Shown here: positions 11,757 through 21,262 of the stretch, piece by piece | Layout: every line of letters begins with the position of its first letter | How positions within the stretch are numbered: the stretch's first letter is position 1 | Source: Chinchilla lanigera | Taxonomy: Eukaryota; Chordata; Mammalia; Rodentia; Chinchillidae | Reading direction: 5' to 3' | DNA: 64,000 nt | Assembly (NCBI RefSeq): GCF_000276665.1 | Contig: NW_004955423.1 | Span: 6,023,547 to 6,087,546, forward strand | Position numbers and translations under genes: made by a program | The notes under the pieces: model-generated | The model's database searches: none | Seen by the model: the letters and a program-made list of their open reading frames with translations, nothing else | Told to the model about the DNA's origin: nothing

Positions 11757-11997
11757 GCAAAAAAAGCAAAACAAAAAAACCAATATAACTACTAAACTTG
11801 TGAGCTTTCTATCTGTGGCTCTAGAATGGAAAAAAGAAAAGAATTGTTTACCAAAAATTGGAAATTTAACTACTAACAAAAATACTCTCAGTGATTATAC
11901 ATTGGCAAGAAAACAATTTTATTGTGTTAATAGCAACAGCAATGGAAGAATCACTTTGGCAAATGAGTATTAACTTGAGCCATAGCTTCAAAATCCT
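11757..11997. other. A-rich unassigned spacer
   Basis: A short A-rich stretch after the LINE-like segment, possibly its tail region (11760-11783). The 73-codon frame here is rich in Lys and Asn, as A-rich DNA will produce. Not a gene. Confidence 0.4.
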
Positions 11998-12207
11998 CTT
12001 TGTCTTGAACTTGTTCTTTATTCATTCATTCATTTAGTTTTCTTTGTTTCATTTTTGAGACAGGGTCTTGCTATGTAGTTAGGCTGATGTTGAACTCACT
12101 ATGTAGCCCACACTCGCCTTGAACTCACAATGATCATCCTGCCTCAGCTTCCTGAGTGCTAGCATTACAGACATGCATCACAGTGCTCAGCTTTGTCTTG
12201 AACTTGT
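11998..12207 (-). mobile_element. B1 SINE, reverse strand, with 17-bp target duplications
   Basis: The body (about 12015-12190) is the reverse complement of a 7SL-derived B1: 'tttgagacagggtcttgcta', 'ttgaactcactatgtagccc', 'cttgaactcacaatgatcat' and 'cctgcctcagcttcctgagt', ending 'cagtgctcag'. The repeated 'ttgaactcac..' reflects the internal duplication typical of B1. It is bounded by perfect 17-bp direct repeats CTTTGTCTTGAACTTGT at 11998-12014 and 12191-12207. The A-tail appears as the T-rich stretch after the left repeat. Confidence 0.93.
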
Positions 12208-13609
12208 ATACTGGACCAGACTAATGTGCTGAGAGTTGCTTTTACCTTTCTAACTTGAAGTCCTTCTGTTTAGATCTCATCTGACAATTATGCTCTTCAG
12301 AAATGTATCACTTTCAAAATGAATGAATGAAACCAAAGGAAGCCCTTCTGGGGTTTGAAGCTATCCAGAGCTTCAAAATTTAAAGCAGTGTTTAAATTTT
12401 GCTATGCCTCCCTGGGCTTGTGGACTTTGCAGTTCGAGCCCACAAAAGAGACACCGTGGAGGAAGGTAGAGGAGAATAGTGGAATGTGAATCCATGCATT
12501 GGGTCATGGTGGAAAGGCAAGGCCAGCGCCTCATCTTTCGCCTGCTTGTTCTCAAGTCTCCTCCCCTAGCTATCATGGCTCAGCTGTGTATCTGGGAGAG
12601 CTTCAGTATGTCTTGGATTTTCCTTCTTGGAGAAACTGAATGAGATATGAGGATGAGATAAAATTCCTCTATGGTCCTGGTGCTCTAATTTCACCTGTGT
12701 ATTGTGCTGGGCCACTACAGAAAACCAGTAGCTGCTCTGTTTTAAGTAGATGTAAGGTGTGGTAGAACTTGCAAATCCCTAACTTCTCTGCCTTCTCAGA
12801 GATCCTATGAGGTTCCTTCTTAGAACATTAGTTCTCCAAACTGTATAGCTAAAAACTACTAAGATATTCATAAGAGGTGTGGTAAAAAGATAGTTCTTGG
12901 CTTCTATTTTCTCCCATAGAACATTGCTGGCTGCCTCTCCAGACTCCCGCTCAAGACAGCAGCCAATTACTCTCCAACTCATGTGAGGATGGATTACATC
13001 TTGGCTTCTGTCAACCGCCATTGGCTGAAATCTTGTTCCCAGTGACTGATCACATGGAAACATGTAGCTGTTCACCTACTCACCTTAGGAGACTTGGTCA
13101 TGTTATATCACTGCTGCAGCACCCCCCACCCTGGGGTTTGATTTTCCACTTTGAGCTCCTTGGTTTTCAGTCTTAAAGACCACTCGTCAGTTTCTCCAGA
13201 CCTTGACCCACCAGGTGGCTGTGTCATTCTCTGCATGATTTCTGAGACTGAGCCAGCCTGTGTCCCGATGGCTATTTCTTCCAAGGATAGCTCTGAAGTG
13301 GTAATGTATTTCTCATACTGAGGCAGATCCTCATACAGACATAGAGGATCGCCTTACATCTCAGTGGCCCCAAGCTTCTTGAGGGTATCATGGAAAATAT
13401 ACGTTTCTCTTCCATGTGACAATTCTTTAAGTATCCAAAGACAGACCACATATCTTCACTGAGCCGTCTCTCTTTGAATTATATATTTTTTACTCAGAAT
13501 GATTTATCATTTTATTTTTAATACTAAGTAGTAAAAATTGCATGTCTAATCTTCTGCAGAAATGATGAATTTTCTTTCTTAAAAAAAAATCCAAGACTCG
13601 GGCAGCTGT
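12208..13609. other. unassigned 1.4-kb block
   Basis: No recognised element and no supportable gene. A 98-codon reverse frame (12779-13075) starts with a plausible Met but has no domain or conserved feature that I can see. Confidence 0.4.
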
Positions 13610-13855
13610 TTCCTGTAGCAGTGAATGCCGATTGCAGGATTTGAACCCTCCTGCTGTTCTAAGTGACCAAGTCCGCTTACTTCCCCTGCTATGACTGACT
13701 CCTGTCTTCTACCTCTTTCCCCTGACATTTTCTTCCAGGCAACAAATTTTGACTGAGACCAATCATGGCCTGAATAACATTACTTAGTGTAGGATCTCCC
13801 TTCCTGAGCCTCTGATCACTGCTTCCTTTTCATTCATTTGTTTATTTATTCTTCT
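13610..13855 (+). repeat. left copy of a diverged ~245-bp direct repeat
   Basis: This segment is repeated, diverged, at 14570-14820. Shared landmarks in the same order are a 'gcaggatttgaaccctcctg'-type phrase, 'ctgctgttctaagtga', 'tgactgactcctgtctt', 'caacaaattttgactgagac', 'tgagcctctgatcactgc' and a terminal 'cattcatttgtttatt'. The family is unknown to me. It could be an uncatalogued LTR or the result of a local duplication. Confidence 0.7.
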
Positions 13856-14339
13856 GTTCATGAGAAGTTCTGTAGGAACTACAGAGTAAATCTTTGCACC
13901 ACCATCCTCTTCTTCATTTGATCACTGTTTTTCACCTGGGGTGATTGATTAGGGGAGAAATTTCTGTTTCCTGAGAGACTGGCCAGTGTGTACATGCAAG
14001 AGGTTATGCATGGCCAGTGGTAGTAGTCTATACTAACAGATGTCTGAGGTGACATTTCTGCCCACCTTCCCCTTGTTAATAAACTGTGTGGACAGTTACT
14101 GCCACCATGGCTGGATTTCTTTTTCAGGCTCTGTAAGGAAACTATGTTAAAGTCTATTCCTCCGTATTCTCATTTTTAAAGCACACTTTTCCAAAGAAGT
14201 AGAAATTTTGTATATTTATTGCCTAGCAAAGGGGTTAAAACAAAGTAGGGATTCAATAAATAGTGGCAATTGAATGAATGTGGAAATATGGAAAAGCCCC
14301 AAAGTCATTTTCTCTTCTCCTTTGTCTGTTTTTCTCTGT
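13856..14339. other. spacer inside the direct-repeat pair
   Basis: Sequence between the left direct-repeat copy and the microsatellite. No gene or named element was seen; it includes 'caataaatagtggc', an incidental AATAAA. Confidence 0.4.
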
Positions 14340-14396
14340 CATTCTCTGTCACTTTGTCTCTCTCTGTCTGTCTCTCTCTCTCCCTCTCTCTCTCTG

Positions 14397-14446
<50 letters not shown>
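14340..14446. repeat. compound (CT)n(CA)n microsatellite
   Basis: An interrupted CT/GTCT tract (about 14340-14405) runs directly into about 20 near-perfect CA units (14406-14446), then decays through CACG. The overlapping Leu/Ser- and His/Thr-rich open frames here (14270-14597, three frames) are translations of the microsatellite and are not genes. Length is likely to vary between individuals. Confidence 0.97.
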
Positions 14447-14454
<8 letters not shown>

Positions 14455-14569
14455 CTCTCTGCCTGAAAGGGTTCACTGTATACAAAGCCCATGCAATAAC
14501 CCTTCCTCTTACCAACCAGGTAACGGGACTGGACAGCTTAGTATCATGTTGTCCTGGTGACTGGATCCT

Positions 14570-14820
14570 TCCAGCAGGCAGTGCACGCTGGTTGTAGGAT
14601 CTAAACTTTTCTGCTGTTCTAAGTGACTCACTCCACTTATTCCACTTGCAATAACTGACTGCTGTCTTGGGCCTTTCTCTTCCCGTCTGTTCCTTAGTTT
14701 CCTGCCCAGCAGCAAATTCTAATTGAGAGTTCTCAGGCCTCTGCTACTTAGAGTTGGATCTTTCTAGTCCTCATTCCTAAGCCTCTGCCCCCTGCCTCAT
14801 TTTCATTTATTCATCTATAG
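14570..14820 (+). repeat. right copy of the diverged ~245-bp direct repeat
   Basis: Partner of 13610-13855. It shares 'ctgctgttctaagtga', 'actgactgctgtctt', 'cagcaaattctaattgaga', 'taagcctctgcc' and 'cattttcatttattcat' in matching order and spacing. Mismatches are frequent, so the duplication or the two insertions are old. The pair encloses the CT/CA microsatellite. Confidence 0.7.
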
Positions 14821-14979
14821 AGCAATGTTTACAGCATGCCTACTCTAAGGCTGAGAAAACAACAATGAATGAAATGCTGGTTTTTGCTTAGGAAGCACAG
14901 AGTGTAAAGGAACCCACTTTCCTGTGAAAGCCTTTATCTCTTGCCCACTGCTGAGACTGCCTTTATAAGTTCAGCAGAG

Positions 14980-15160
14980 TGAGGCATTGTGGGGAGTGTC
15001 GAAATTATGATTCTAAGATGCTGAGGCAGGAGCATACAAGTTTGAACTTAACCTGGTCAATTTGATAACTTAGGGAGATCCAGTCTATTAAATAAATAAA
15101 TAGATCTGGGGTGTTGCTCAGTGTAAAGGCTCTGGGTTCAATCCCCAGTACTGCCAAAAA
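14980..15160 (+). repeat. B1-dID composite SINE
   Basis: The first part is B1-like ('gatgctgaggcaggagcata', then 'cttagggagatccagtctat'). A short A/T-rich linker follows, then an ID-like unit ('gatctggggtgttgctcagt', 'gtaaaggctctgggttcaat', 'ccccagtactgcc'). The tail (about 15157-15225) is A-rich with a (CA)n piece at about 15178-15194. The B1+ID order marks the dimeric SINE of non-muroid rodents. No clean target duplication was found. Confidence 0.8.
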
Positions 15161-15225
15161 CAGCCCAAAAAACAAAGCACACACACACACACATAAGAAA
15201 ACACACAAAGCAGAACAAAAAACAA

Positions 15226-15528
15226 AGTCTGTGTGAGTTTTCCTGAGCTTACGTGCTCCCCAGGATGCTGACCCTATACTATTTCCACTTCCCACAACTG
15301 CCTGGGTGCTACTTCCTGGGTCCAGTGCCTGATCCCCATCACTTCACATCAGAAGCCTGTCTTTGAAGTCAGTAGTATGCATCTATAGTTCCTTGCGGTT
15401 GACAATTGGTGGTCAACTTGTAACACCCAGCTGAACTGCACCAGTGTGGTGCAGGGTATAGGAGGCCCACCTGAGGATCATTGCCAACACCAAAACAACA
15501 ACTAGAGAGGGAAAAGGAAGCTATTAGG
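15226..15528. other. unassigned sequence before the tandem-repeat block
   Basis: No gene supported. It may belong with the following repeat block as one unclassified LTR-like element: 'tgtaacacccagct' at 15419 would be an acceptable LTR start, but no matching terminal repeat or target duplication could be found. Confidence 0.35.
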
Positions 15529-15582
15529 GAGCTGTTGATGCTCCCGGAGCTGTTGGTTCTCTTGGAGGAGCTTGTCATTTTG
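15529..15582 (+). repeat. 18-bp tandem repeat, three units
   Basis: Three adjacent 18-bp units begin at 15529, 15547 and 15565 (gagctgttgatgctcccg, gagctgttggttctcttg, gaggagcttgtcattttg). In one frame they read ELLMLP-ELLVLL-EELVIL. It lies at the left edge of the longer duplication. Confidence 0.75.
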
Positions 15583-15925
15583 GCTTTCCTGATGAACTCC
15601 ACTGTTCTCATTGTCCGAGGAGCTCAGGACCTTGCTGTTGCTGAGAATGGCTGCAGTTTACTTTGGGGGAGCTCTGGCCCTTACTTTGAGCATTGCTTCC
15701 TGGCTCCAGAGGAGAAGATGGTGCACTGCTCAGTCTCCTGGAGAAGCTTGTCATGCTGGCTTCCCTGATATAGAATTGGCTATTCTCATTGTCAGAGGAG
15801 CTCAGACCTCGTTGTCATTGAGGATGGCTGTGGTACCTTTTGGGGGAGCTCTAGTTCTTACTTTGAGTGTTGCTTCCTGGCTCCAGTGTAGATCCCTCAG
15901 CCTGCTGGCACAGATCCTTCATCCC
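15561..15925 (+). repeat. ~177-bp tandem duplication
   Basis: Two adjacent copies (about 15561-15737 and 15738-15925). Landmarks repeat at offset 176-178: 'ttctcattgtc', 'gaggagctca', 'atggctg' (15647 and 15824, offset exactly 177), 'tgggggagctct' and 'gcttcctggctcca'. The copies differ at many positions and by small indels. Over the second half the offset keeps the same reading frame. I do not recognise the family; an LTR minisatellite is likely. Confidence 0.85.
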
Positions 15926-16057
15926 CCTGGCACAGACTTTCTAGGTTCCACCACTGACCTTTGGGCCTTCCCAGTGCAGATCTGTGAAACAGTCTTGTGT
16001 GAGACATTGTCATGGGCTCTAGACCTCCAGCTGGACTCATCGGGGGCACTGTTATAG
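15611..16057 (+). other. 148-codon open frame in tandem repeats (probably not a gene)
   Basis: The longest open frame in the window. Its predicted protein contains a near-repeat: residues 12-33 (RMAAVYFGGALALTLSIASWLQ-like) recur at 71-92 as RMAVVPFGGALVLTLSVASWLQ-like, 59 residues later. The hydrophobic block could span a membrane, but it is simply the translation of the ~177-bp duplication. I see no domain, no convincing Kozak context, no splice or promoter evidence and no match to a known family. Small frames are open on both strands nearby, as expected of GC-moderate repeat DNA. Confidence 0.3.
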
Positions 16058-16140
16058 GCTCTAATTTTTCAGCTGGACTCATACAGGACACTGCCATGGG
16101 ATCCAAGCCCTTTGCTGGATTCTTTGCTTCTTTAGTGTGT
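16015..16140 (+). repeat. 42-bp tandem repeat, three units
   Basis: Three units begin at 16015, 16057 and 16099 (offset exactly 42 each). All contain 'ggctct/ggatcc...agctggactcat'-type sequence. In the frame of the 16012-16197 open reading frame they give 14-residue units (MGSRPPAGLIGGTV, IGSNFSAGLIQDTA, MGSKPFAGFFASLV). The last unit is the most diverged. Confidence 0.8.
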
Positions 16141-17569
16141 GGACAGATTTCCTGCACTCTTTTTGTATATGGTGACTATTATAATATAATCCTATAGTTT
16201 ACGTGTCCTGTATTGTTTCCCATGTAAGTCCCTGACTACAACACTCCTTCTGGCCTTTTGGAGACATTATCATTCTCTATGGAACAGGAAATTTCACACG
16301 CAGGCACACAATGCACACAAACATACATGTATATTATCATTGTTGTATTGTATTCTCCCAGAAAGGAAAATTTTAGTTATATCAGTTACCTTCTTGATTC
16401 TAACACTTCCTGTTACATGTCCTTGAACACTTATGCTTGCCCAGGACAAAGTAACTAGGACTGTGACATTTCCTGAAATATATGGTGGCAAATGCCCAGG
16501 GTGCCAAGCTCAGCTCACTGGTTCGAGATCTGAATATGCATGGTGGTGGGAATGAGGGCATGGTCTGCTTCCCCTCTAATCCCATGTTATTACATTGCGT
16601 GTATCAGGGTACATACCCATTGCCTTAGCCTCCTGGCTTGCAATGCTGTGCACGGGCGTAATCAGATATGGAGATACGGGCCCCGTCCTCATTTTGAAAG
16701 TCAGTGCATCCGGTACAAAGAGCCGCAGACTCTGCTCACCATCTGCTGTGGAGAAGAAGTCCTCCCCTCGCTCCTTTTGTCACATGTAAATTGAAAGGTA
16801 CGCTCCCAGAAGGTCCTCAGAGCTTGGATCTATAACCCGGGTGTGCATTTCACCCTCAAATGCCCCTATGAAGTTTTGTGGGAGTTCTTTGACTTTCCAC
16901 ATTTGGGAGTAGATTGATATTTAATTTCTGAGTAGGAGGACTAGTAAGAAAAAGTCAGTGTTCTGTAAACCACAGAATAAAAGACAGAGACAAAAAGACA
17001 GATAATAAGTATATGTTTTATTTAATAATGTTCTCAGTAGTTTCAGTCATTTTTCTGTAATTTTCATGATGAATGCGAGCGATACTTTTCTGCATATCTT
17101 TAGTGTTGAGAAAACAGGCTGGGGAAATAATTTTTTAGTCAAATATGGAACCGTACATGATTCTAATACCTTGGAGGAGATTTCCTTCTACTTTCCATTG
17201 TTCTGTAAATGAAAAGTAAATTATGCTTTGTTAAAAAACTTTCCGTTGAATAGTTTTATAGCAAATGTTTCATTCACTTCAATAAATAAGTGTACAATAT
17301 TTTTTGAAAATTGAGACTCAGGCTTTGTAAAATTTAACAACTCTACCAAATTAGTCTCTCTGGTTCTTATTCTTCAATAGAAAATTATACTTTTTAACTC
17401 TTAGTTAAGTAGCATTTAAGTAAAATGTCTAATTCACTTCTGAGCCCTTATAAAGCATTAGACCTGTGATGCACAGAGGTAGTTAACGTTAGAAAGCAAA
17501 AGGATCTTTAATGATTATGCTCTGTCTTAATGAGCAGTGCCATCTTAATGAGCAGCAGCAAAGTCCCAT
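16141..17569. other. unassigned 1.4-kb block
   Basis: No gene and no named repeat. A phrase 'cctgactacaaca' ending at 16243 could be an LTR end but lacks support. From about 16900 onward it is AT-rich. Small frames at 16258-16794 overlap each other on both strands and show no domain. Confidence 0.4.
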
Positions 17570-17740
17570 GGATAGAACACTGCGTTAGAAATTAGCCTTC
17601 TGCAGGCTTCCTTGCAGGACTTCTAATGCATTGCTCTGTGACTCCTTGCAAATGTCTTACCCTCTCTGGGCATTTGCTTTTTCTGCTGTAAAATAGAAAT
17701 AATAAATGCTGGTGTCTACAATGTTCTCAGGGATTCTTAA
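17570..17740 (+). repeat. MIR SINE fragment
   Basis: MIR core is visible: 'gctctgtgactccttgcaaa', 'tgtcttaccctctctgggca', 'tttctgctgtaaaatagaaa' and 'taataaatgctggtgtctac', followed by 'tgttctcagggattcttaaa'. Orientation plus. Diverged, as expected of an ancient SINE. Confidence 0.75.
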
Positions 17741-18479
17741 AGAAGAGGAGATTCTTTTTTATATGCAAATGATATAGGAAACTATGAGGTGTCTACCTAC
17801 ACCCTACAAGGTACATTCAGCAAATTTCATTTGTGAGACCATTGATCCAAGTCAGAGCTATTTTAGATCATGGGTCAATTTCTTTATTTTATGTTTGTGG
17901 TGGTATTATTTTAGTTGATGTTTTGGAAGGGATATGAGGTGAAGGAGGGAAAACTGAGTACACTTAATTATTTTTGCCTCTAAATGGAAGATTGAATTTT
18001 ACTCAAAACAATAAGAGAATGCATGTACTGCCCTACATGATAAGCACTGAGAAACCACAAAACCTCAGTGCTAGCTGGATGCTTAGAAAAAAGGGGGAGA
18101 GATTATATTTATACCTTCTTGGCACTTTGTAAGCACAGAGCAAGCCACCTCCTACTCTACTGCATTGAAGAGAGGAGGCTGGTGTTACATTAGGAGATGC
18201 GTTCCCTCATATTTGGATGATCACGGTTGGTCAACTGTAGTCAGCTGTCCATCTGAGAATGAGGCTGGGGTTTCGTACTGGATTTCTTCTCTAGTTGGGA
18301 TGGGATCTGGGAGTTGCTTTCTGGAACTGCAAATACATTCCAAGGGTGGCTACATGCTGTGGGCTTGGTGTTTTGAGCGTTCCCCAAGAGTGTCTTGTGA
18401 TGGGAGACTTAGTCCCCAGGGTAGTACTACTGGGAGGTGCCAGGGAACCTATAGGATGTGGGGCATAAAGGAGGGTCTA
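17741..18479. other. unassigned sequence
   Basis: No gene supported. The 105-codon frame at 18165-18482 lies next to an LTR fragment and has no domain. Part of 18190-18480 could be an undetermined 5' portion of the following LTR. Confidence 0.35.
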
Positions 18480-18890
18480 TAGGTCACTTGAGGCCCTCAG
18501 AAGGGATTATGAAACACCAGTCTCTCTATAAATTTTTTTGTTTATCTATATAAGCTCTTCTGCACACATGTGTCTCTGCCATGTGTTGAGGGGAGAGGAG
18601 AAAAGAGGAAGATAAGTAGGAGGAGGAGGAAGATAAGGAAGGAGAAGAGAGAAGGGGAAAGGGAGAAAAAAAGAGGAGGAGGGGAAGAGGAAGAGTGGTA
18701 GGAGAAGGGAAGAGAACAAAAGGGAAGGGAAGGGAAGGGAGAAGAATAGAGATCTGTCACCAGAACTGGGCTGATGCCCACTCAATGCCCTTGAACGTTC
18801 AAATATGAGCTAAATAAACCTTTTCTCTCTGCAAGGTTAGCTTTCTTAAGTATTTTGTTATATTGATGAAAGGCATTAGACCACATACAT
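18480..18890 (+). mobile_element. MaLR-type LTR remnant interrupted by a purine-rich expansion
   Basis: The right part (18785-18890) shows the MaLR 3' pattern: 'tatgagctaaataaaccttt' with AATAAA at 18813-18818, then 'gttagctttcttaagtattt' and 'tgttatattgatga'. The left part has 'agaagggattatgaaacacc' and 'atgtgtctctgcca', compatible with the same LTR class. Between them lies the 165-bp GA tract, which replaced or expanded the LTR middle. Ends are not defined by a target duplication. Confidence 0.55.
18587..18752 (+). repeat. GA-rich (polypurine) low-complexity tract
   Basis: About 165 bases almost free of pyrimidines on the plus strand, with AGG, GGGAA and GAGGA motifs, including several 'agggaaggga' repeats at 18720-18740. 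The Ser/Leu/Phe/Pro-rich reverse frames (18542-18785) are translations of this tract and not genes. Long polypurine runs can form triplex DNA. Confidence 0.93.
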
Positions 18891-19124
18891 ACAGTAGATA
18901 CAGGTACAGTGTGTTATGGTGGCTGGGGAAGGTGGAAAAATGGCCAGCAGTTATAGCAATCTGGAATATTGATTCTTAGATGGTAGCACAGTAGAAAGGG
19001 AAGGTTTCAGTGTCAGTGAGAACTAAAAGTAAGCACTGCAACTGGATTTTTGGGTCAAACCTTGATTTTCTGGGAAAATAGGTTTGAAATTCTATAAGAG
19101 TAGGCCCAAATTCTGATTTTGTCT
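18891..19124. other. unassigned spacer
   Basis: Short stretch between the LTR remnant and the MIR; nothing recognised. Confidence 0.4.
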
Positions 19125-19236
19125 TATATTTGATTGTGTGATTTGGAAAAAGATTATTTAACAGCTCAGATTCATAGTTTCTGCTTCTATAAAATGAATT
19201 TAACATTACCTTGCTGAATTACTGTGAATATTCAAG
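19125..19236 (+). repeat. MIR SINE, left part (split by LTR)
   Basis: MIR-like 'ttgtgtgatttggaaaaaga', 'tttctgcttctataaaatga' and 'ccttgctgaattactgtgaa' run up to the LTR edge at 19236. The MIR consensus appears to resume at 19644 ('agtatttgtaaagaactaaa'), so the LTR inserted into an existing MIR. Confidence 0.6.
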
Positions 19237-19643
19237 TGTCTTGGTTACTTTTCTCTCGTTGCTGAGACAAAATACCCAACACCCAAAATGAAGGAAGGAA
19301 AGGTTTATTTAGCTTACAGTTTGTGGAGGTTTCAGTCCATACTTGGCTGGCTCCGAGGCAGAAGGTAGCAAAGCAACAAGAGCAAAGGGGGAAATGGCAG
19401 CCGAACAGCAATGCAGTCAGAGCAAAAGGGAGGAATGGCTGCAAGCAGCAGCTTCTTTCCCTGCCTTACTTTGTAAACAGGCTACCCCCATCTAAGGGGC
19501 ATGTAGCTCTCACATAATCTCCATGCCCTCCTCTTCCACAGGCTCAGGATGTATACAAAGTAAGCACTCTGGCTTCCTGCTGAGTCACTTAGCCAAACCT
19601 CTAGACTCCCCAAGTTGACACAATTATCAACCATAACATCAAG
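19232..19643 (-). mobile_element. MaLR solo LTR, reverse strand, with 5-bp target duplication
   Basis: The body, 19237-19638, starts TGTCTTGG and ends CCATAACA. It is flanked by TCAAG at 19232-19236 and 19639-19643. On the reverse strand it begins TGTTATGGTTGATAATTGTG and ends with a MaLR 3' segment closely matching that of the LTR at 7100-7510 (gggtattttgtct..aacgagaaaagtaac..aagaca). The AATAAA signal appears as TTTATT at 19304-19309. About 402 bp, solo. Open frames at 19232-19517 are LTR sequence. Confidence 0.9.
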
Positions 19644-19700
19644 CAAACAGTATTTGTAAAGAACTAAATCTAGCCCCTGATATTCATGAATATTGGAAGG
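19644..19700 (+). repeat. MIR SINE, right part (after the LTR)
   Basis: Likely continuation of the MIR interrupted at 19236: 'agtatttgtaaagaacta' corresponds to the ..tgtaaagcacttagc.. stretch of the MIR consensus. Short and diverged. Confidence 0.45.
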
Positions 19701-19829
19701 TGAATTGTGGCATCAAGTAGATAGATCTGAGTGTGGCAGTAGGATTCAGCCCCCCACTGTGGAGAGTGTTCCTGGGTGTGGGGAAAAGACCAAGGCTGAC
19801 GGTATTAGCTTTGTCATGTGTATGTGGGC

Positions 19830-19945
19830 AGTTCTACTTCTGTCTCAAGGACGGGTTCTTGTCTTAATCATCTTTGTATCTCCTGTATTAGCACAGGACC
19901 TGGCATAGCATCTAAATACCTACAGAATTAAACAAATAGAAGAAA
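19830..19945 (+). repeat. L2 LINE 3' end
   Basis: Matches the terminal part of L2: 'cttaatcatctttgtatctc', 'ctgtattagcacaggacctg' and 'gcatagcatctaaatacc', equivalent to ..attcatctctgtatccccagc..cagtgcctggcacatagtagg... Plus strand. Confidence 0.65.
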
Positions 19946-20984
19946 ATTGTGGTCTCTTACATGGGTTGCATATTTTCTGAGAATGGCAGATGCAGATGAA
20001 CTCTGTCATTCTTTATTCCTGTATTAAGGGGACCTTAGTTTAATTACTCAGTTCCATGCTCTGGATTTTGACTTTCTGAGTTCTGAGACTCTCAGATTAA
20101 GAAACAATCCCTGGAAGTAGGCAATAAATAAGCACATAATATGAGGTCTTACAGCAAGCATATGCCTACCCAGGACAAGTGAAATATAAGCGTATAGACA
20201 ACAAATTATTCCAGAGGAAGAATGGCTAATCTACCTTCCATTTTACAGCTGCCTTGCCTTAGAAATGTGATGCCTTTATATTTCTCTATAAGTAGCAGGA
20301 CTAAATTATAAACACAATTATTCATGTAGTTATGTGATTTGTTCTGTATTTTTTACATGGCATTTCATATGTGTGCACCCTTGATTCATTGGGCTGGGTT
20401 TATTATAGAGATAACGAGCTCAGAAAAGTATGGGCCCAGAACTCAGTGTGTGAGGAGTTTGGAAAACATTTTCTGGGGCTCAGACAGAATGCATTTGCAT
20501 CCCAAGTGTCTCTTGGTATTTCAACGGAAACATCAAGTTGCTCAAGGAGATTTGTTTTCCTTGTTAAGGCAAAATCAAAAGAAATCATCAGTAGTTTCTG
20601 AATGAAAGTGTAAATCACTTGCAAATTTTTAGTCATAAAGGGAGGCATTTACTCAGGGTTTATCCCTGGAGCACCCAAAACTTGACTCAGATTTTTTTAA
20701 CACCATCCAAAGTTCAACAAAACTGTTCTTTTTAAACAAAATTTCTACATGAACAAATTTTGCATTTTTATCTTTTGACCTTCTTATAATCACTTATTTT
20801 TCAATACATTCTAGAGGCAATGTATTACTAGACAAAATTGACTAGAAATCAGAATTAGAGTGCCTACAAGAACTCAGTGCTTTGGAATGAGATGACAGCA
20901 CATGTTATTCCCGGTGCTGAGCTTAGGCTGGACAATTAGGAGGCAGTGATGTTTGTTGAGCAATCAGTTAAAAGAAGGATAAAC
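19946..20984. other. unassigned 1-kb block
   Basis: No gene supported. A faint L2-like phrase lies at about 20115-20200. Frames at 20339-20648 are open in three overlapping readings without any domain and are taken as chance. Confidence 0.4.
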
Positions 20985-21262
20985 TTGAATCATTTGTAGG
21001 AAAATGGATGGATCTTGAGACTATAATGCTAAGTGAAATAAATTAGAGGCAGAAGGTTAAATATCACATGGTTTCTGTAATATGAGACACTGCAAATATA
21101 AAGAAGAGAGATGGTAGCAAACAAGAAGTTAAACACTATGGACAAGAGAAGGGGACTTGGGGAGGGAGTGAAAATAATCAAGGTATAATATGTATACACA
21201 TACCCATTTCCCAGGAGGAATGTAATTATGTGTTACAAACATACATTAGTAAAAAAAAAGAG
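20985..21262 (+). repeat. L1 LINE 3' end
   Basis: Contains 'gtaggaaaatggatggatct', 'aatgctaagtgaaataaatt', and 'aaatatcacatggtttctgt', a signature order near the 3' end of mammalian L1. It continues to a short A run at 21250-21259. Plus strand, 5'-truncated, no open frame. Confidence 0.75.

Noticed and set aside
14270..14597. Three overlapping open frames of 62-107 codons
   Set aside because: They are translations of the CT/CA microsatellite in three frames (Leu/Ser and His/Thr runs).
18542..18785. Two reverse-strand frames rich in Ser, Pro, Phe and Leu
   Set aside because: They arise from the polypurine tract; low complexity explains both being open.
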